Origin: JAZDIU01 sp043804635
Lineage (GTDB): Bacteria > Chloroflexota > Dehalococcoidia > Dehalococcoidales > UBA2162
Direction of reading: 5' to 3'
Assembly: GCA_043804635.1 (NCBI GenBank)
Contig: JAZDIU010000076.1
Span: 24,611-88,610, forward strand
Length of the DNA stretch: 64,000 nt
The translations under genes were made by a program, and so were the position numbers. The notes under the pieces were generated by a model. That model searched no databases and was not told the DNA's origin. It saw only the letters and a list, made by a program, of their open reading frames with translations. Below, piece after piece: positions 60,959 through 64,000 of the stretch; the stretch's first letter is position 1; each line of letters opens with the position of its first letter.

Positions 60959-61969
60959 TTGTCACAGCTGGTAATACCTAAGATTGAGTGTACTGAAAGC
61001 AAAGACAACTTCGCTAGATTTGTCGCTGAGCCGCTGGAAAAGGGCTTGGGCATTACGATGGGGAATACTATGCGCCGTGTCCTGCTTAGTTCTTTGCCAG
61101 GTGCCGCGGTTACCAAAATCAGAATTGACGGCATTCAACATGAATTTTCAACCATTCCTCACGTGAAGGAAGATGTTGTTGAATTTATTCTTAATGTCAG
61201 GGGATTGAGGATAAAACCAGTCGCCGGTCAACCGGGTAAACTAACGCTCGATGTAGAAGGGGAGAAACAAGTTTTTGCCGGAGACATTAAGCCTTCTGTA
61301 GACTTTGAAGTCGTTAATCCCGAGCTTTATCTGGCAGCTCTTGACTCATCTAAAGCTAAACTTTATGCCGAGTTCGATGTCGAGTTGGGCAAAGGTTACC
61401 AGGAAGCCGGACCCGGGGATAATCTCCCGATAGGAGTAATTCCGGTCGATGCTATTTTTAGCCCGGTGCGCAAGGTCAATTTTAGTGTTGAGCCGGTGCA
61501 CGTCGGTCAAGAAGCTGGCCGTGAACGGCTGCAACTGGAAGTTTGGACGGACGGCACTATCTCACCGGCCGATGCCATCAGTCGCGCCGCTGATATTTTA
61601 ATAGAGCAGCTATCCCCATTCGTAAATTATACCCGGATTTCACAGGAGCAGGCCGTAGAGAAGGAGCCTTCTTCCTCGTCTATTCCTGCGGAGTTATTCA
61701 ATATGCCCGTAGAGCAACTTAACTTATCGGTGCGCACAATGAATTGCTTGAGACGCGGAGCTATCACGACGGTCGGCGAACTGGTTAGTAAAGAGGAAAG
61801 AGACCTGCTTAACTTGCGCAATCTCGGGCAAAAATCGATGCAAGAAATAAAAGAACGTCTGGCGGCAATGGGGCTATCTCTGGCTGGCGAAGCTACTGAA
61901 ATTGGAGAACTCACTGAGACTAGCGAAGCCGCCGAAGGCGATGAAGATACTACCGAGGAGAAAGATTAG
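60959..61969 (+). CDS. rpoA: RNA polymerase alpha subunit
   Basis: Alpha NTD (PLEKGLGITMGNTMRRVLLSSLPG) assembles the core enzyme, and the CTD (LNLSVRTMNCLRRGAITTVGELV ... LRNLGQKSMQEI) contacts UP elements and activators. The TTG at 60959 has AAGGAGG 5 bases ahead; an earlier TTG at 60929 lies in rpsD. Acidic tail at the end (TETSEAAEGDEDTTEEKD). About 336 residues. Confidence 0.94.
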   Translation: MSQLVIPKIECTESKDNFARFVAEPLEKGLGITMGNTMRRVLLSSLPGAAVTKIRIDGIQHEFSTIPHVKEDVVEFILNVRGLRIKPVAGQPGKLTLDVEGEKQVFAGDIKPSVDFEVVNPELYLAALDSSKAKLYAEFDVELGKGYQEAGPGDNLPIGVIPVDAIFSPVRKVNFSVEPVHVGQEAGRERLQLEVWTDGTISPADAISRAADILIEQLSPFVNYTRISQEQAVEKEPSSSSIPAELFNMPVEQLNLSVRTMNCLRRGAITTVGELVSKEERDLLNLRNLGQKSMQEIKERLAAMGLSLAGEATEIGELTETSEAAEGDEDTTEEKD

Positions 61970-61974
61970 GTATC

Positions 61975-62328
61975 ATGAGACACAAAACGGCTGGTAGAAG
62001 ACTGGGCAAAACCCAGGATTATACAAGGGCAATGCACCGTAATTTGGTGACCGACTTACTAAATCATGGGAAAATAACTACTACCGAGTCCAGGGCAAAG
62101 AAAGTCAAACCTCTGGCGGAGAAAATGATTACGCTCGGTAAAGAGGGTAGCCTCCAGTCCCGCCGCCAGGCACTGGCTTTTATCTTCGATGAGAAGGTGA
62201 CCGATAAATTATTCGCTGAGCTTGGTCAGAAGTATGCCCAGCGTGCCGGCGGCTATACCCGCATCGTTAAACTCGGATTAAGGGTGGGAGATGGGGCACA
62301 GGCGGTCCGTCTTGAGTTGGTAGAGTAA
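61975..62328 (+). CDS. rplQ: Ribosomal protein L17
   Basis: 117-residue 50S exit protein; RHKTAGRRLGKTQDYTRAMHRNLVTDLL start, RAKKVKPLAEKMITLGK. The stop overlaps the truA start by one base. Confidence 0.96.
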   Translation: MRHKTAGRRLGKTQDYTRAMHRNLVTDLLNHGKITTTESRAKKVKPLAEKMITLGKEGSLQSRRQALAFIFDEKVTDKLFAELGQKYAQRAGGYTRIVKLGLRVGDGAQAVRLELVE

Positions 62329-63155
62329 TGGTATCGACCAGGGTCGGCCCCGAGGTAGAAAAAGTCAATTCCGTATCGACTGCTACCAAGATTGTCCTGA
62401 TTCTGGAATATAACGGCGCCAACTACTACGGTTTTCAACTGCAGGCGGGCCAACCTACTATACAAGGAGAATTAGAGAAAGCTATAGCAAAACTCACCGG
62501 GGAGAGGACGCGGGTGCTCGGGGCGAGCCGCACGGATACCGGTGTCCACGCAATGGGGCAGGTAGTGAGCTTCAGAACATGGTCGTCACTTCCCGTCAAA
62601 GCGTTTATTAACGGAATGAATTATTATTTGCCAGCGGACATTGCGGTCAGGACGGCTCATAAAGTAAATGATTCAGTTAATGTCAGACGGCAGGCGATTA
62701 GCCGGGAGTACCGGTATAGCATACTTAATAGACAGACCCGCTCTCCGTTGAGAGATGAGTTTTCTTACCTGGTCAGCGGGCGGCTAAACATAGAAGATAT
62801 GAATGAAGCGAGCAAGGCACTTCTCGGCGAACATGATTTTGCTTCTTTCACCAGCGATATGGGACTTAAAAGCACAGTGCGGAGAGTTTACCGAGCCGAG
62901 ACAAAACGGGAAGAGGATTGTGTAGTTTATACTATGGTGGCAAACTCGTTCTTGTCTCATCAGGTGCGCGCTACTGTGGGCAGCCTGATTAGAGTTGGTC
63001 TGGGCAAGATGAGTGCCAGCCATTTTTATGATATAATTGAGGCGAAAAAGCCCGGTCTGGCCGGACCGGTGGCTCCACCCAGCGGGTTATGCCTGGTGAA
63101 AGTAAATTATTCACGGCCTTTTGAGGAATATAATGATGAAAACGTATACGACTAA
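62328..63155 (+). CDS. truA: tRNA pseudouridine(38-40) synthase
   Basis: Modifies positions 38-40 of the tRNA anticodon arm. Catalytic Asp in GASRTDTGVHAMGQ; LEYNGANYYGFQLQAGQPTIQG at the start. 275 residues. First of the truA-rplM-rpsI unit. Confidence 0.95.
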   Translation: MVSTRVGPEVEKVNSVSTATKIVLILEYNGANYYGFQLQAGQPTIQGELEKAIAKLTGERTRVLGASRTDTGVHAMGQVVSFRTWSSLPVKAFINGMNYYLPADIAVRTAHKVNDSVNVRRQAISREYRYSILNRQTRSPLRDEFSYLVSGRLNIEDMNEASKALLGEHDFASFTSDMGLKSTVRRVYRAETKREEDCVVYTMVANSFLSHQVRATVGSLIRVGLGKMSASHFYDIIEAKKPGLAGPVAPPSGLCLVKVNYSRPFEEYNDENVYD

Positions 63156-63570
63156 AGCAAGCGATATCAAGCGTGAGTGGTATCTAATCGATGCCTCGGA
63201 TAAAATCCTGGGTAAAGTAGCCACCCGTGCCGCCGGTCTACTTATGGGTAAGCATAAGCCAATCTTTTGCCATTATCTCGATACCGGTGACTATGTCGTT
63301 GTTATCAATGCGGAGAAAATAGCTGTAACCGGTGGTAAAGAGAAGAAGAAATTCTACTACCGGCATTCTGGTTATCCAGCCGGATTCAAGAGCGAAAGTT
63401 TAGAGAAAATGCTGGAGACCCATCCTACCCGGGCAATCGAGCACGCTGTTAAAGGGATGCTGCCTCGAAACCGGCTGGGTGCCAGTATGTTAAAAAGACT
63501 GCGGGTTTTTGCCGGTGAGAGCAATCCTCATCAGGGTCAAATAAAGACTAATATTACCGAAGAGGTCTGA
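63133..63570 (+). CDS. rplM: Ribosomal protein L13
   Basis: 50S early-assembly protein, about 145 residues; KREWYLIDASDKILGKVATRAAGLL and HAVKGMLPRNRLG typical. Of the ATGs at 63133 and 63136, the first is better spaced from GAGGA; both lie within the truA end. Confidence 0.94.
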   Translation: MMKTYTTKASDIKREWYLIDASDKILGKVATRAAGLLMGKHKPIFCHYLDTGDYVVVINAEKIAVTGGKEKKKFYYRHSGYPAGFKSESLEKMLETHPTRAIEHAVKGMLPRNRLGASMLKRLRVFAGESNPHQGQIKTNITEEV

Positions 63571-63571
63571 A

Positions 63572-63967
63572 ATGGAAAAGGAAACCTATTTTTGTGGAAC
63601 GGGTAGACGTAAGTGCGCCATAGCTGAGGTAAAACTACTGCCGGGCGAAGGGGCTATCCTGGTAAACGATATTCCCTACGAGGAAGTGTTTCCCCGCGTG
63701 GTAGACCGTGGGCATATTTTAAAGCCTCTCACGGTTACCGAGACTCTCAATAAATATAGAGTGGTGGTTAAGGCAACTGGTGGGGGGACAACCGGACAAA
63801 GCGAGGCAATCTCCCATGGTATCTCCCGTGCCCTCGTTCAGGCAGATGAAAAACATAAAGCTGTTTTGCGTCAGAATGGCTTACTTACCAGAGACCCCAG
63901 AGTCAAAGAGAGAAAGAAACCGGGTCTCATCCGTGCCCGCAAAGCCAAACAATCCCCCAAGCGGTAA
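63572..63967 (+). CDS. rpsI: Ribosomal protein S9
   Basis: 30S head protein, 131 residues; YFCGTGRRKCAIAEVKLLPGEG start. The tail ends KQSPKR, one variant of the KR ending that contacts the P-site tRNA. One base after rplM. Confidence 0.96.
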   Translation: MEKETYFCGTGRRKCAIAEVKLLPGEGAILVNDIPYEEVFPRVVDRGHILKPLTVTETLNKYRVVVKATGGGTTGQSEAISHGISRALVQADEKHKAVLRQNGLLTRDPRVKERKKPGLIRARKAKQSPKR

Positions 63968-63983
63968 TTGGCATCTAAAAAAG

Positions 63984-64000
63984 AGGGAGCAAAACTCCCT
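63984..64000 (+). terminator. Terminator-like hairpin after rpsI (cut by window end)
   Basis: AGGGAG (63984-63989), loop CAAAA, CTCCCT (63995-64000). It follows the rpsI stop by about 17 bases, suggesting the ribosomal supercluster ends here. The T-tract, if any, is outside. Confidence 0.6.

Noticed and set aside
1..64000. CRISPR array, prophage or insertion sequence
   Set aside because: No evenly spaced direct repeats with spacers, no transposase or integrase, and no phage structural genes were seen.

Overview
The window looks like chromosome from an uncultured member of the Chloroflexota, most likely class Dehalococcoidia. I infer this from protein flavour, bacterial (sigma-70 type) promoters, gene content (ArsM next to a small AbrB protein, a free-standing TIGR03960-type radical SAM protein, archaeal-type phosphoglycerate mutase) and long non-coding gaps filled with short palindromic repeats. 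No marker was searched in a database, so the class is an inference. There is no prophage, transposase or CRISPR array. Most genes are housekeeping, and the unusual signals lie mainly between genes.

Region 1 (1-8.9 kb) is mixed: the end of tsaB, mscL with a zinc-ribbon tail, a membrane acyltransferase, a zinc alcohol dehydrogenase with a carboxymuconolactone-decarboxylase-like protein, a metallo-beta-lactamase-fold hydrolase, a small membrane protein, a hicAB toxin-antitoxin pair, a radical SAM protein and an alpha/beta hydrolase. Region 2 (8.9-14.6 kb, minus strand) is a tight operon apgM-lysC-TPR-gyrA; apgM is broken by one extra base in a nine-A run. Region 3 (14.6-16.2 kb) holds a half-duplicated tRNA-Pro(CGG), a ribbon-helix-helix gene overlapping that tRNA antisense, and about 900 bp of repeats. 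Region 4 (16.2-29.6 kb) has gyrB, obgE-nadD-flavoprotein, dnaA, fmt-mazG-small membrane ORF, nucleotide deaminases, an arsM operon with a clear operator, and lysA. Region 5 (29.6-44.2 kb) has a GH10 lipoprotein, pyrG-fsa-rho-uvrC, a B12-binding-type radical SAM protein, a one-chain restriction-modification enzyme and a CCA-adding-type nucleotidyltransferase.

Region 6 (44.3-64 kb) is one nearly uninterrupted plus-strand ribosomal supercluster in classical order: str (rpsL-rpsG-fusA), S10, spc (with secY-adk-map-infA-rpmJ), alpha (rpsM-rpsK-rpsD-rpoA-rplQ), then truA-rplM-rpsI, ending in a hairpin at the window edge. Neighbouring genes overlap or lie a few bases apart, implying co-transcription and translational coupling. 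No tuf lies between fusA and rpsJ. Several proteins here carry Ala/Pro/Thr/Glu-rich C-terminal tails.

The most interesting non-textbook signals are: (1) two homologous intergenic modules in opposite orientation (about 15.78-16.15 kb and 39.29-39.57 kb), each with a near-consensus extended -10 promoter and a conserved 85-90 bp distal block, upstream of two unrelated genes; (2) the A9 frameshift in apgM; (3) the half-tRNA duplication with a regulatory-looking ribbon-helix-helix gene; (4) a perfect 30-bp palindrome in the rpsL leader; (5) a lipoprotein gene whose natural start appears to be a non-canonical codon; and (6) the AbrB-arsM operon with an operator beside its -10.
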